A stretch of 64,000 nt of DNA, taken from positions 1,860,001 through 1,924,000 of the forward strand of contig CBDANW010000003.1 of NCBI GenBank assembly GCA_965197825.1, in the 5' to 3' direction. Below are positions 51,702 through 60,306 of this stretch, one piece after another (the first letter of the stretch is position 1; each line of letters opens with the position of its first letter). The notes beneath the pieces were generated by a model. It had not been told where the DNA came from. It made no database searches and saw nothing but the letters and a program-made list of their open reading frames with translations. The translations under genes and the position numbers were made by a program. Origin of the DNA: CBDANW01 sp965197825 (GTDB lineage Bacteria; Acidobacteriota; Vicinamibacteria; Marinacidobacterales; DATDRI01).

Positions 51702-53249
51702 ATGCATGTTCTCACGGGTTCTGAGATGCGAGAGGCGGATCGCCGCACCATCGAGGACATCGGGATTCCGGGACGCTCTCTTATGGAGACCGCCGGGCAG
51801 GCGGTGGCACGAACCATGGGACAGGAGCTTCCCGACCTCCACTCGCGTAGAGTCGCCGTGATTTGCGGCAAAGGTAACAACGGAGGCGACGGGCTGGTCG
51901 TTCTGCGATCCCTCGCGACCCAAGGCGTGGCGGTCAAGGCGTGGGTACTTTGTCCGTTGGAGCAGCTCTCGGGGGATGCGCGCTACAACCTCGATGCGGC
52001 GCAGAAAGCAGGGCTCTCCGTCGATGCAGCGCCGGATGAGGCCAGCTGGCGCCAGGCCCTCTCCGAGATCTCCCACTCGAACGTGATCGTGGACGCCATC
52101 CTTGGCACCGGCCTTACGCGGGCCGCAGCCGGGCTCGTCGAGCAGGCGATCCGTGACATCAACAAGCTACCCGGTTTCAAAGTGGCCGTGGATGTGCCTT
52201 CTGGACTCTCCTCCGACACCGGCGAGATCTGTGGACTATCGGTCCATGCCGACCTGACCGTAGCCCTGGCGACACCGAAGGTGTGTCACCTCATCCCACC
52301 GGCTTCTCTACGCTCGTCCCGACTCGAAGTCGTCGACATCGGCATTCCGAAATCCGTATTGGAGAACGTGGGAAGCCGTATCGAGACCATCGAATCGGAG
52401 GAGCTCCGCGGTTTTCTTCCGAAGCGTCGGGCCGAGGCTCACAAAGGAGACTTCGGCCATCTCCTCATCGTCGGCGGCTCGGTGAGCAAGCCGGGCGCGG
52501 CCGTTATGGCGGCTCACGCTGCGCTCCGAGCGGGCGTAGGCCTCGTCACCGTCGCCGGCCCCCGAGCAGCGCTTCCTCTCATGGCTTCTACTCTGCCGGA
52601 GGCAATGTGGGAGCCCCTCGATCAAACAGGAGACGGAGCCATCGCCGTGAATGCCTATGGTCGCTTGCAAGAGCTGCTGGGGGGCAAGACCTCTCTGGCC
52701 ATCGGACCGGGTCTCGGTCAGAACCCGGAAACCGTGGGGTTGGTCAAAAAATTGGTGCTCGAGACCGAGCTTCCCACCGTGATCGACGCCGACGGACTCA
52801 ACGCTTACCAAGGGGATGCCGACGCCTTTCCGCCGAAGCGATCGCTCGCGCTGACGCCACACCCGGGAGAAGCCGCTAGACTACTTGGCTGCGCGGCACG
52901 CGACATACAAAAGAACAGGCTCGACTCCGTGCGCAAGCTCGCGGCGCAAACCGATACCTCCGTGCTCCTCAAGGGGCATCGCACGCTCGTCTGTAATCCC
53001 GCAGGCCATGTGTTCATCAACCTGACCGGCAACCCCGGTCTGGCCACCGGGGGAAGCGGCGATGTCCTGACCGGAGTGGTGGGCGTGCTGATCAACCGGC
53101 TTCCGGTGGATGTCGCGCTGCGCGTCGCGGCTCACCTCCACGGCTTGGCCGGAGATCTGGCGGCAGAAAGCGTTGGTCAAACCTCCCTCATGGCGACCGA
53201 CGTGATCCGCGGCTTGCCGAAAGCCTTGCTTCGTTTGGGGGCTGCGTGA
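51702..53249 (+). CDS. nnr: Bifunctional NAD(P)HX epimerase / dehydratase
   Basis: 515 residues, fusing the NnrE epimerase (VLTGSEMREADRRTIEDIGI; ICGKGNNGGDGLVVLRSLA; VDVPSGLSSDTG) and the NnrD ADP-dependent dehydratase (HKGDFGHLLIVGGSVSKPGA; VIDADGLNAY; LTPHPGEAARLLG; TGGSGDVLTGVVG). It repairs hydrated NAD(P)H. The ATG at 51702 begins at the family start. It is the first of four overlapping genes (GTGA overlap with tsaE), and the 157-nt gap upstream carries a TATACT -10 candidate at about 51690. Confidence 0.95.
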   Translation: MHVLTGSEMREADRRTIEDIGIPGRSLMETAGQAVARTMGQELPDLHSRRVAVICGKGNNGGDGLVVLRSLATQGVAVKAWVLCPLEQLSGDARYNLDAAQKAGLSVDAAPDEASWRQALSEISHSNVIVDAILGTGLTRAAAGLVEQAIRDINKLPGFKVAVDVPSGLSSDTGEICGLSVHADLTVALATPKVCHLIPPASLRSSRLEVVDIGIPKSVLENVGSRIETIESEELRGFLPKRRAEAHKGDFGHLLIVGGSVSKPGAAVMAAHAALRAGVGLVTVAGPRAALPLMASTLPEAMWEPLDQTGDGAIAVNAYGRLQELLGGKTSLAIGPGLGQNPETVGLVKKLVLETELPTVIDADGLNAYQGDADAFPPKRSLALTPHPGEAARLLGCAARDIQKNRLDSVRKLAAQTDTSVLLKGHRTLVCNPAGHVFINLTGNPGLATGGSGDVLTGVVGVLINRLPVDVALRVAAHLHGLAGDLAAESVGQTSLMATDVIRGLPKALLRLGAA

Positions 53250-53755
53250 GTACATCGCCGACGTTTGCCGAGACGATCTACGCAAGCGAATCGCCCGACG
53301 AGACCGTCGCCATCGGAAAGTTGCTCGCCCTCACGCATCCCAAGGGAGCATGTTTCTATCTAGAGGGAGATCTGGGTGCCGGGAAGACGCTTCTCACCAA
53401 AGGGATCGCATCCGGCTATGGCGTGCCGCCCGATCGCGTGGTCAGCCCGACCTTTGCCCTGGTGAATCGATACAGCAGCGGCAGTCGAACGCTCTATCAC
53501 ATCGACCTCTATCGCATTGAGAACGAACGCGAGCTGGCGGAGCTTGGCCTAGACGAACTAGAAGACCAACGGGAAGAGCGCGAAGACGGCCTCGAAGAAG
53601 AGACTGCGGTGATAGTGGTAGAGTGGTCGGAGAGGCTCGATGCGCTAGGCGGCTACCGGAGAAAGAATGCCGTTCAAGTGCGGCTGGAAGTCGTAAACGG
53701 AGACAGCCGACGGATCCGAATCACCGAAACTGGAGCCACAGGAGCGCAGCCTTGA
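53246..53755 (+). CDS. tsaE: tRNA threonylcarbamoyl-adenosine synthesis ATPase TsaE
   Basis: 169 residues. Walker A in YLEGDLGAGKTLLTKGIA, then VSPTFALVNRYSSG, LYHIDLYRIENERELAELGL and the Walker B-like VIVVEWSERL: the TsaE (YjeE) set. It powers TsaD-TsaB in t6A37 synthesis, with TsaC at 1449 making the substrate. An acidic insertion (EDQREEREDGLEEET) sits before the WSE motif. GTG start overlaps the nnr stop; the pair nnr-tsaE is widespread. Confidence 0.94.
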   Translation: MSTSPTFAETIYASESPDETVAIGKLLALTHPKGACFYLEGDLGAGKTLLTKGIASGYGVPPDRVVSPTFALVNRYSSGSRTLYHIDLYRIENERELAELGLDELEDQREEREDGLEEETAVIVVEWSERLDALGGYRRKNAVQVRLEVVNGDSRRIRITETGATGAQP

Positions 53756-54654
53756 AAGACTTGAACGGCATCATCGCACCCATTCCGACCAGCTTCGACG
53801 AGCGCGAAGATTTGGCTCTCGATCGAATGGCAGACAACATCGAACGTTGGAGCCAATCCCGACTGTCCGGCTTCGCGGTTCTGGGTTCCACCGGTGAGTT
53901 CGTCTACCTGACGCATGAAGAGAAAAAAAGGGTCTTGGGTCGGGCTCGCGAGGCCATCCCCGCCCAAAGCGTCATGTTGGCCGGCACCGGCTGCGAGTCG
54001 ACGCGAGAGACGATCGCTCTGACACGCTTTGCGGCGAATGCGGGGGCAGACTTCGCGCTGGTCATCACGCCTGCCTATTACAAGCGGGCCATGAAACCCG
54101 AGGTCTTGCGCGCCCACTATTTCGAAGTTGCGGAGAATAGTCCGATACCAGTCGTGCTCTACAACATGCCCGGCTTCACGGTGTTGAACCTGTCCGCCGA
54201 GCTCGTCGCCGAACTCGCGACCCACTCCAACATCGCGGGGATCAAAGACAGCTCGGGGGATGTGCAGCAGTTGCAGGAGATTTGCCGTTTGGCACCGGAC
54301 GATTTTGCCGTGCTTACCGGCGCCGGCAGCCTGCTGCTCGCCTCGCTGGTGGTCGGAGCACGGGGAGCGATACTGGCGGTAGCCAACGTGGCTTGCGATC
54401 TCTCTGTCGACCTCCTTCTAGCCTTCCAGCGCGGCGACCTGGCTCGAGCGCGAACGCTCCAACAACGCCTGGCCCCGATCAACAAGGCAGTCACTGCCGA
54501 CTACGGAGTTGCCGGACTCAAGTCGCTCCTCGACCAGCTCGGTTCCTACGGAGGTCTCCCTAGGAAACCTCTGCGCGGCGTCTCAGCCGAGGTTCGCGAG
54601 AAGCTCCTGGAAATCCACGGACGGGCGACGCGGGTTGCGGTGAGCGACTCGTGA
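53752..54654 (+). CDS. Dihydrodipicolinate synthase/N-acetylneuraminate lyase family aldolase
   Basis: 300 residues, TIM-barrel class I aldolase. LNGIIAPIPTSFDEREDLAL, GFAVLGSTGEFVYLTHEEKK, LVITPAYYKR (Tyr) and IAGIKDSSGD (Schiff-base Lys) are the family sites. It could be DapA or a related hydroxy-oxoacid lyase. The neighbours do not include lysine genes, so the substrate is open. Start is TTG 53752, overlapping the tsaE stop (TTGA). Confidence 0.88.
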   Translation: MKDLNGIIAPIPTSFDEREDLALDRMADNIERWSQSRLSGFAVLGSTGEFVYLTHEEKKRVLGRAREAIPAQSVMLAGTGCESTRETIALTRFAANAGADFALVITPAYYKRAMKPEVLRAHYFEVAENSPIPVVLYNMPGFTVLNLSAELVAELATHSNIAGIKDSSGDVQQLQEICRLAPDDFAVLTGAGSLLLASLVVGARGAILAVANVACDLSVDLLLAFQRGDLARARTLQQRLAPINKAVTADYGVAGLKSLLDQLGSYGGLPRKPLRGVSAEVREKLLEIHGRATRVAVSDS

Positions 54655-56060
54655 AGTTTTGCTTTGCCGCAGTCCTGGCAGCCCCATTCCTCTTCGCTTG
54701 CGGAGAGGCTGGGCCTCCACGCACTCATGCCGGCATCAACGTCGTGCTCCTCACCATCGACACGTTGCGCGCCGACCATCTCAGCGGCTACGGTTATCCG
54801 CGGCAGACCAGCCCCGCCATAGATGGGCTCGCCGCCCGTGGCGTTCTCTTCGAGAACGCTTTCACCTATTGGCCAAAGACCCGCGGAAGCTTTGCCGCCA
54901 TGTTCACGTCACTCTATGCGGCGCAACACGGTCTCACGGTTCGGGAACGCGATCTGCCCAGCTATAACCAGACTTTGGCGGAGATGTTGAAAGACAGCGG
55001 ATATCAAACCGCTGCCGCCGTCGACAACGGAAATCTCGATCGTGAGCTCGGTTTCGCACAGGGTTTCGACCGTTACGAACAGGTCTGGCTCACTGGAGAT
55101 ACGGAGGCGGAACGTACCGAGCGGCTCACGCATTTCGCCATCGATTTTCTCGAGAGCTACCAGCAGCCGGAGCCCTTCTTCTTGTGGATCCACTACGTCA
55201 ACCCACACACGCCGTACGAGCCACCGGAGGAGCTGCTCGATTTGTTTCGCGGAGACGAAATCGTTCCGCGTGGCCCGGAGCTCGAACCAGTGGTCGGGTA
55301 TCGTGGCGGCGTCAACCGCCACCTCCCCATCACCGGCGAGTCACGTTGGGGAGACTACGTCGACAGCTACGATGCCGAGATCGCCTTTGCCGATCGCCAT
55401 ATCGGTCACGTTCTGGAGGCACTGGACAAGAGCCCCCACAACGGCTCGACGCTCGTCGTTCTCACGTCGGATCACGGCGAGAGCCTGGGTGAGCATGACT
55501 ACTACTTCGACCACGGATACGATCTCTTCGATCCCTCTCTCCGAGTTCCTCTTATTCTCTCTTTTCCAGGTATCTTGCCTCAGGGGGAGATCGTGCAGGC
55601 CGCGGTATCGACTCTGGATATCTTTCCGTCCGTTCTCGACCTGGCTCAGGTCACGTTCCCACCGGGCTTGCAGGGCCGATCTCTATTGCCTCTCGTGCGT
55701 CGCAGTGAGGACCGGCTTCACGACCGGATTTTTTTTCAGAACGACCACCACCTGGTGGGTATTTCGGACGGTCGCCTGAAACTGATCTTCCATCCCCCGA
55801 CGGAACAAGAAGGGAGCTACCTCGAGCTCTATGATACTTGGCACGATCCAGACGAGTTGAACGACCGCTATCCGGAATCGCGCGAGGCGATCGCTACGAT
55901 GGAAGCCGAGCTTGCGAGCTTTCGCACGCGCACCGTCGCCTGGCAGCAGGAGACCGATCGACGGCGCCAGGGAGCCCCGGCGCGTCAAGACGAAGAGCTA
56001 TCGGAGGAAACGCTACGGAACCTGGAAGCGCTAGGCTATTTGGGCAGCAAGGAGGACTAA
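54651..56060 (+). CDS. Lipoprotein sulfatase-like (alkaline phosphatase superfamily) hydrolase
   Basis: 469 residues. GTG start overlaps the previous stop. The N terminus is a lipoprotein signal (AAPFLFAC). Metal-binding blocks: NVVLLTIDTLRADHLSGYGY, LTSDHGESLGEHDYYFDHGY. At the position of the formylglycine-forming Cys/Ser (C/S-x-P-S-R) it reads KTRGSFAAMFTSLYAAQHG, so the candidate nucleophile is Thr, as in phospho-transfer members such as LtaS-type enzymes. It may therefore not be a true sulfatase. The C terminus LRNLEALGYLGSKED is a familiar tail of acidobacterial sulfatase-like proteins. A repeated noncoding motif follows. Confidence 0.88.
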   Translation: MKFCFAAVLAAPFLFACGEAGPPRTHAGINVVLLTIDTLRADHLSGYGYPRQTSPAIDGLAARGVLFENAFTYWPKTRGSFAAMFTSLYAAQHGLTVRERDLPSYNQTLAEMLKDSGYQTAAAVDNGNLDRELGFAQGFDRYEQVWLTGDTEAERTERLTHFAIDFLESYQQPEPFFLWIHYVNPHTPYEPPEELLDLFRGDEIVPRGPELEPVVGYRGGVNRHLPITGESRWGDYVDSYDAEIAFADRHIGHVLEALDKSPHNGSTLVVLTSDHGESLGEHDYYFDHGYDLFDPSLRVPLILSFPGILPQGEIVQAAVSTLDIFPSVLDLAQVTFPPGLQGRSLLPLVRRSEDRLHDRIFFQNDHHLVGISDGRLKLIFHPPTEQEGSYLELYDTWHDPDELNDRYPESREAIATMEAELASFRTRTVAWQQETDRRRQGAPARQDEELSEETLRNLEALGYLGSKED

Positions 56061-56152
56061 AGGCAGGGCCGGAGAGCCCTCAGCTCGCGCGCAGTCGCTT
56101 GCCGACGAAGCGCGATGGCCTGGGGGTGGGGCCCCAGGCCGATTGACTGATG
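56061..56152 (+). ncRNA. Repeated structured intergenic motif, copy B
   Basis: 92 nt directly after the sulfatase stop, matching copy A at 47821 in order and spacing. Its main hairpin is perfect here (GGCCTGGGG / CCCCAGGCC around a GTGGGG loop, 56117-56140), while copy A has one mismatch in it. Differences are clustered in loops and include paired changes, as for a conserved RNA. Confidence 0.55.
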
Positions 56153-56207
56153 AATCAAGGCTGCCAAGCCGCAGCCCGCCACTAGCTAAAAGTTGTCCGA
56201 AGAGCCA

Positions 56208-57797
56208 CTAGACGCTAATCTGGACCAAGCTCGGGGCTTCTACACCCTTACACACGCGGCAGGTCTGATGCTCCAAGACGTCGCGCCACATTTGCTCTCT
56301 CATGTGGCGCCATTTTGGACCGGTCCAGATCTCCTCGATGGTTTGCTGCTTGATGTCCCCTACCGCCAACCGTCCCTCATAGTCGGTGCAACAAACGGTG
56401 ACTCGACCGTCCCACAAAATCACGAACTGCTCGTTGGGAGCCGGGCAGTAGCCATCGACCGTCTGTCGCACCTCTTCCGGCTGGATCACGTTGCCCCAGC
56501 TGTGAAGGCGCTTCCAAAGGAGATCGACTCCCGGAAGCAAAGTGTAACGCCCGGTATCTTCTTCGTGCTCCAGGAATCGGAAACCGCCCTGCACGGCGTC
56601 CATGTCGTGTGGCGTGGGGGGCAGCCCGTACTTCCGCTCGAGTGACCGGGCGAAGGCGATCCACTCCACGAGCACGCGGCTAGCGCGGCTCCCTTCGTTG
56701 ACGATGTGGATTTCCGGCGAGCCGACGGTATTCATCACGTCGATCTCGAGATGCGTCGAAGCGGAGAGCGCGGCTCTTCGCTCGATCGCCATCCGAACCT
56801 GCTCCATATAGATGTCGAAGGTCAGCTTCTTGTTGATCACCTTGCGTGTCTTGAACGATTCTTCATCGGGGGTCTGGTAGCTCAGGATGAAGTTCGTGAG
56901 TCCCGCGTCGTAGAGCCCATCGACGAGCTCGGGCGTCAACATGCTGCAGTTTGTATTGAGCTCGATGGGTATTCCGTTCGACTCGGCGTAGGCAACGATA
57001 TCGACCAGATTGGGATGCAGCGTGGGCTCCCCCATCTGGTGTAGCTTGACCGGATAGAGTGGTCCGAGCCTCCCCTTCTGTTCCGCAATCATGTCGAAAA
57101 TGCGGCGGGCCTCGTCGAAGCTCATCATGCCGCGCTTTCTCTCCATGATCTCGTCCGGGCAGAACGTGCAGTGGAAATTGCAGACGTTCGTGAGCTCCAC
57201 GAAGAGCCACCAGATGGGGTAGACGCGTTCCGGCGACTTACGCAGTGAGGGAAGCGGTGCCTTGACCGTGAGGCCGGCCGCGTCATCGGGTAGCTCCGCT
57301 GAGACCGCGACCCGCGATATGTAAAAATCCTGTCTCAGCTCCAGTCGAAAGCTCGCGCCGAGATTCTGGACGGTCTGCGGATCGAAGTCTTCGATCACGA
57401 AACGGCAGCGCTTCCACGTCGGCTCCGCGGTCTCAGTTCCGCTCCAAAACTGCTCGGCTTCCTTGTAGCGTCCCTCGTATGGCGCAGAAGGGTCCGTGGA
57501 GCTGTACTGGAGCCGAAACGTCCCGAAGCTCTTTCCTAAATAGTCGATCTCGATGACCAGCCGATCCGTCAGTTTTTCGCGAAGCTCAGGGGCGACGGCG
57601 AAGTAGAGATATTGCGAGTGCCGGTCGGGCGTGGCCGCGCTCAACCCCTCGAGCTCGACGAGCTCGTAGCAGCCATCCCCCTCGTTCATCATCCGGAGGG
57701 AACCGTCCCTGCTCGTACCCTTTCTAGCAGATAGCTCCGCGCGAGTTTCGGCCTTGCGACCGAGTAAAGTACCGACCCTATCGAGCACCGTGGCCAT
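56208..57797 (-). CDS. Radical SAM protein with SPASM-type C-terminal domain and N-terminal extension
   Basis: 529 residues. Residues 1-190 form a beta-rich domain of unknown role. VELTNVCNFHCTFCPDEIME carries the CX3CX2C that ligates the radical SAM 4Fe-4S cluster, followed by LHQMGEPTLHPN and LNTNCSMLTPELVDG. The C-terminal GYCPAPNEQFVILWDGRVTV, CCTDYEG and HQTCRVCKG supply Cys for auxiliary clusters. Candidate roles include peptide or enzyme maturation. It faces the sulfatase-like gene, but that protein has no Cys/Ser to mature, so anSME activity is not supported. Confidence 0.85.
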   Translation of the reverse strand: MATVLDRVGTLLGRKAETRAELSARKGTSRDGSLRMMNEGDGCYELVELEGLSAATPDRHSQYLYFAVAPELREKLTDRLVIEIDYLGKSFGTFRLQYSSTDPSAPYEGRYKEAEQFWSGTETAEPTWKRCRFVIEDFDPQTVQNLGASFRLELRQDFYISRVAVSAELPDDAAGLTVKAPLPSLRKSPERVYPIWWLFVELTNVCNFHCTFCPDEIMERKRGMMSFDEARRIFDMIAEQKGRLGPLYPVKLHQMGEPTLHPNLVDIVAYAESNGIPIELNTNCSMLTPELVDGLYDAGLTNFILSYQTPDEESFKTRKVINKKLTFDIYMEQVRMAIERRAALSASTHLEIDVMNTVGSPEIHIVNEGSRASRVLVEWIAFARSLERKYGLPPTPHDMDAVQGGFRFLEHEEDTGRYTLLPGVDLLWKRLHSWGNVIQPEEVRQTVDGYCPAPNEQFVILWDGRVTVCCTDYEGRLAVGDIKQQTIEEIWTGPKWRHMREQMWRDVLEHQTCRVCKGVEAPSLVQISV

Positions 57798-57832
57798 GGT
57801 ATTAGCGAGTATATCTCACCGAGACAGTCGTC

Positions 57833-58870
57833 TCAATCAGACTCCGTCGCGCCAGAAGATGGCTGGAACGACTTCGCAATCTCGTCGATCCATGGCTCAA
57901 CCTGATAGTAGACGGTGGTTTGAGTGATGAACTTGTAGATGTAACTCCGGCCGTCCCGAACGAAGTAGAACGTCCGCTCCAGATAACTTGCCAGCTGGGT
58001 TTCCGTCGAGTAGAGAACGGAGATTGCGGTTCCATCGTTCACCGGACCGTGACGCACGAGCCGATAATTGTCGCCCAGGAGCTCCGCCCTCTGAGTGTAG
58101 AAGCCTTCCAGCGTTGTTTCCGGCGACACCGTATTGACGCTGACTTCGAGTGTGGCGTGGATGGTCGCCCCTGTCTCGTCCGTCGCCAGTGGCGGACTCA
58201 GAAACGCGACGAAGAGGGACTCCCCAGCCTCAATCAAGAGGTTGGTTCTCTCCCAAGATCGCGGATAACCGAACTGCAAGCCGAGCTCCGGGCGCGCGTA
58301 CGTTTCGAAGAAAGCCACTCGCTCCAGAGAGAACTCGTCCCACATCACGTCCAACGCGGCACCGTAAGCTTCGACCGTCGGGGCTTCGCCGTGGGCGTAG
58401 ATACCGTATAGCGTTCCGTCGATGGAAATCAGTGCCAAGCGGGAGCTCTCGGCCCCATCCTCGGGAACGAAGACCCAAGTTTTGCCTTCATAGCCGTGAA
58501 GCGTGAAACCGCTCTCGCCGGAAACCTGCTGCCCCTCGGTGTAGCGCCTGGAAAGCTCGTCGACGTTGCTTCCGGAGGGCATGGGACCGGTCATCACCTG
58601 GACTCGGATGCCCGCCCGCTCTGGAACGTCTACCGAGGGACCGGTGAAAATTTGCATCAAGAACCCGCCCTGCGAGCCGACCTCGGTGCTCCAGCCGGCG
58701 GGTACGGGAATCGACGCCCCCATGGTTGGGGAATAAACGGTGATCAGTGTCCCGGCGTCGCGACCGCAGGCCGCCGGCAATGCGGCGATGGACACCGACG
58801 CCAATAGGGCGAAGAGGCGTCGCCTAGTCCAGTTGGTAGTTGGGAGCTTCTTTGGTGATGATGACGTCAT
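57833..58870 (-). CDS. Exported lipoprotein of unknown function
   Basis: 345 residues. WTRRRLFALLASVSIAALPAAC is an Arg-rich signal peptide with a lipobox ending in Ala-Ala-Cys; the RRR run might use Tat. The rest is two similar alpha+beta modules (YSPTMGASIPVPAGWSTEV and LQFGYPRSWERTNLLIEAG) resembling PsbP-like folds. The start overlaps the guaB 3' end by 47 nt. No family is recognised with confidence. Confidence 0.65.
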   Translation of the reverse strand: MTSSSPKKLPTTNWTRRRLFALLASVSIAALPAACGRDAGTLITVYSPTMGASIPVPAGWSTEVGSQGGFLMQIFTGPSVDVPERAGIRVQVMTGPMPSGSNVDELSRRYTEGQQVSGESGFTLHGYEGKTWVFVPEDGAESSRLALISIDGTLYGIYAHGEAPTVEAYGAALDVMWDEFSLERVAFFETYARPELGLQFGYPRSWERTNLLIEAGESLFVAFLSPPLATDETGATIHATLEVSVNTVSPETTLEGFYTQRAELLGDNYRLVRHGPVNDGTAISVLYSTETQLASYLERTFYFVRDGRSYIYKFITQTTVYYQVEPWIDEIAKSFQPSSGATESD

Positions 58871-60284
58871 GGACGTGGCCCTCCCGGTGTCCGGCCTGGG
58901 TCACGCGAACGAACTTGGCCCGCGTCTTCAGCTCCTTGATGTCGCGGCAGCCGCAGTAACCCATCCCCGACTTGAGGCCCCCGACGAGCTGCGTGACGAC
59001 TCCCGACAGGCTCCCCTTGGACGGGACCCGGCCCTCGATACCCTCCGGCACGAGCTTCGACGCCTCGACGTCCTGCTGGAAGTACCGATCTCGCGTGGCG
59101 TCGCTCATCGCTCCCATGGATCCCATGCCGCGATAGGCCTTGAAGGTCCGTCCCTGATACAAGATGGTCTCGCCCGGACTCTCGTCCGTGCCGGCGAACA
59201 GTCCCCCGATCATCACCACGTCCGCTCCCGCGGCAATTGCCTTGGTGATGTCTCCACTGAACTTGATCCCGCCGTCCGCAATCACGGGCACGCCAGACTT
59301 GCTCGCGGCTCCGGCGCAATCGACAATGGCGGTGATTTGGGGCATGCCCGCTCCGGAAATGACGCGCGTCGTGCAAATCGATCCCGGCCCCATTCCCACC
59401 TTGACCGCATCCACGCCGGCCCGAATGAGATCGCCTGCGGCCTCCGCTGTGCCTACGTTGCCCGCGACGACATCCACGTCGGCGAAATCACTCTTGAGCT
59501 TCTCCACCGTTTCCAAGACTTTCTTGCTGTGTCCGTGAGCTGTATCCACGACGAGCGCATCAACCTGGGCCGTAACGAGCGTGAGCGCCCTCTCCAGGGC
59601 TTCCTCGCCGACGCCGATTGCCGCCGCGCAACGTAGCCGTCCGAGCTCGTCCTTGGAAGCCAGCGGGTACTTGATGGCTTTCTGTATGTCTTTGACGGTA
59701 ATCAATCCTTTGAGGTTGTACTCCTCGTCCACGACCAGCAGTTTCTCTACCTTGTGTTTATGCAGGATCTTCTTGGCCTCTTCCAAGCCGGTCCCCACCG
59801 GGACGGTGATGAGATTCTCCTTGGTCATGACTTCCGAGATCCGGAGATCCATCCGTGTCTCGAAACGCAGATCTCGGTTGGTGAGGATCCCAACCAGCTT
59901 GCGATCCACCACGATGGGCACACCCGAGAACCGGTACTTGGCCATGACCGCCTCTGCTTCGGCAATCGTGCGGTCGGGCGTCATCGTGACCGGATGCACG
60001 ATCATGCCGCTCTCCGAGCGCTTGACTTTGTCGATCTCTTCGGCCTGCTGCTCTGGCGTGAGGTTACGATGGATGACGCCGAGCCCACCGAGCTGCGCAA
60101 TCGCGATGGCGAGTCGTGATTCGGTCACGGTATCCATACCGGAGCTAACCACCGGAATGTTGAGCCGGATGCGCCGGCTGAAACCGGTTGTGGTGTCGAC
60201 CTCGGAGGGAAGGACGTCGGATTTCTGAGGAACGAGGAGAACGTCTTCGAAAGTGAGAGCGACTGGAATCTGAGGTTCGGTCAC
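58824..60284 (-). CDS. guaB: Inosine-5'-monophosphate dehydrogenase
   Basis: 486 residues, NAD-dependent conversion of IMP to XMP, the first committed step of GMP synthesis. TFEDVLLVPQKSDVLPSEVD opens the TIM barrel. Two CBS domains interrupt it (VHPVTMTPDRTIAEAEAVM; SEVMTKENLITVPVG). The catalytic loop is VGMGPGSICTTRVISGAGMP with the nucleophilic Cys, and the flap GMGSMGAM and RYFQ follow. The C terminus has GLKSGMGYCG. It lies 22 nt after secA and is probably co-transcribed or driven from within it. Confidence 0.96.
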   Translation of the reverse strand: MTEPQIPVALTFEDVLLVPQKSDVLPSEVDTTTGFSRRIRLNIPVVSSGMDTVTESRLAIAIAQLGGLGVIHRNLTPEQQAEEIDKVKRSESGMIVHPVTMTPDRTIAEAEAVMAKYRFSGVPIVVDRKLVGILTNRDLRFETRMDLRISEVMTKENLITVPVGTGLEEAKKILHKHKVEKLLVVDEEYNLKGLITVKDIQKAIKYPLASKDELGRLRCAAAIGVGEEALERALTLVTAQVDALVVDTAHGHSKKVLETVEKLKSDFADVDVVAGNVGTAEAAGDLIRAGVDAVKVGMGPGSICTTRVISGAGMPQITAIVDCAGAASKSGVPVIADGGIKFSGDITKAIAAGADVVMIGGLFAGTDESPGETILYQGRTFKAYRGMGSMGAMSDATRDRYFQQDVEASKLVPEGIEGRVPSKGSLSGVVTQLVGGLKSGMGYCGCRDIKELKTRAKFVRVTQAGHREGHVHDVIITKEAPNYQLD

Positions 60285-60306
60285 GGCTCACGCTCCCCGC
60301 TGCGAG

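Noticed and set aside
56208..57797. Radical SAM protein as anaerobic sulfatase-maturing enzyme for the adjacent sulfatase-like gene
   Set aside because: The sulfatase-like protein lacks the Cys/Ser to be modified, and the radical SAM protein has a different N-terminal architecture.
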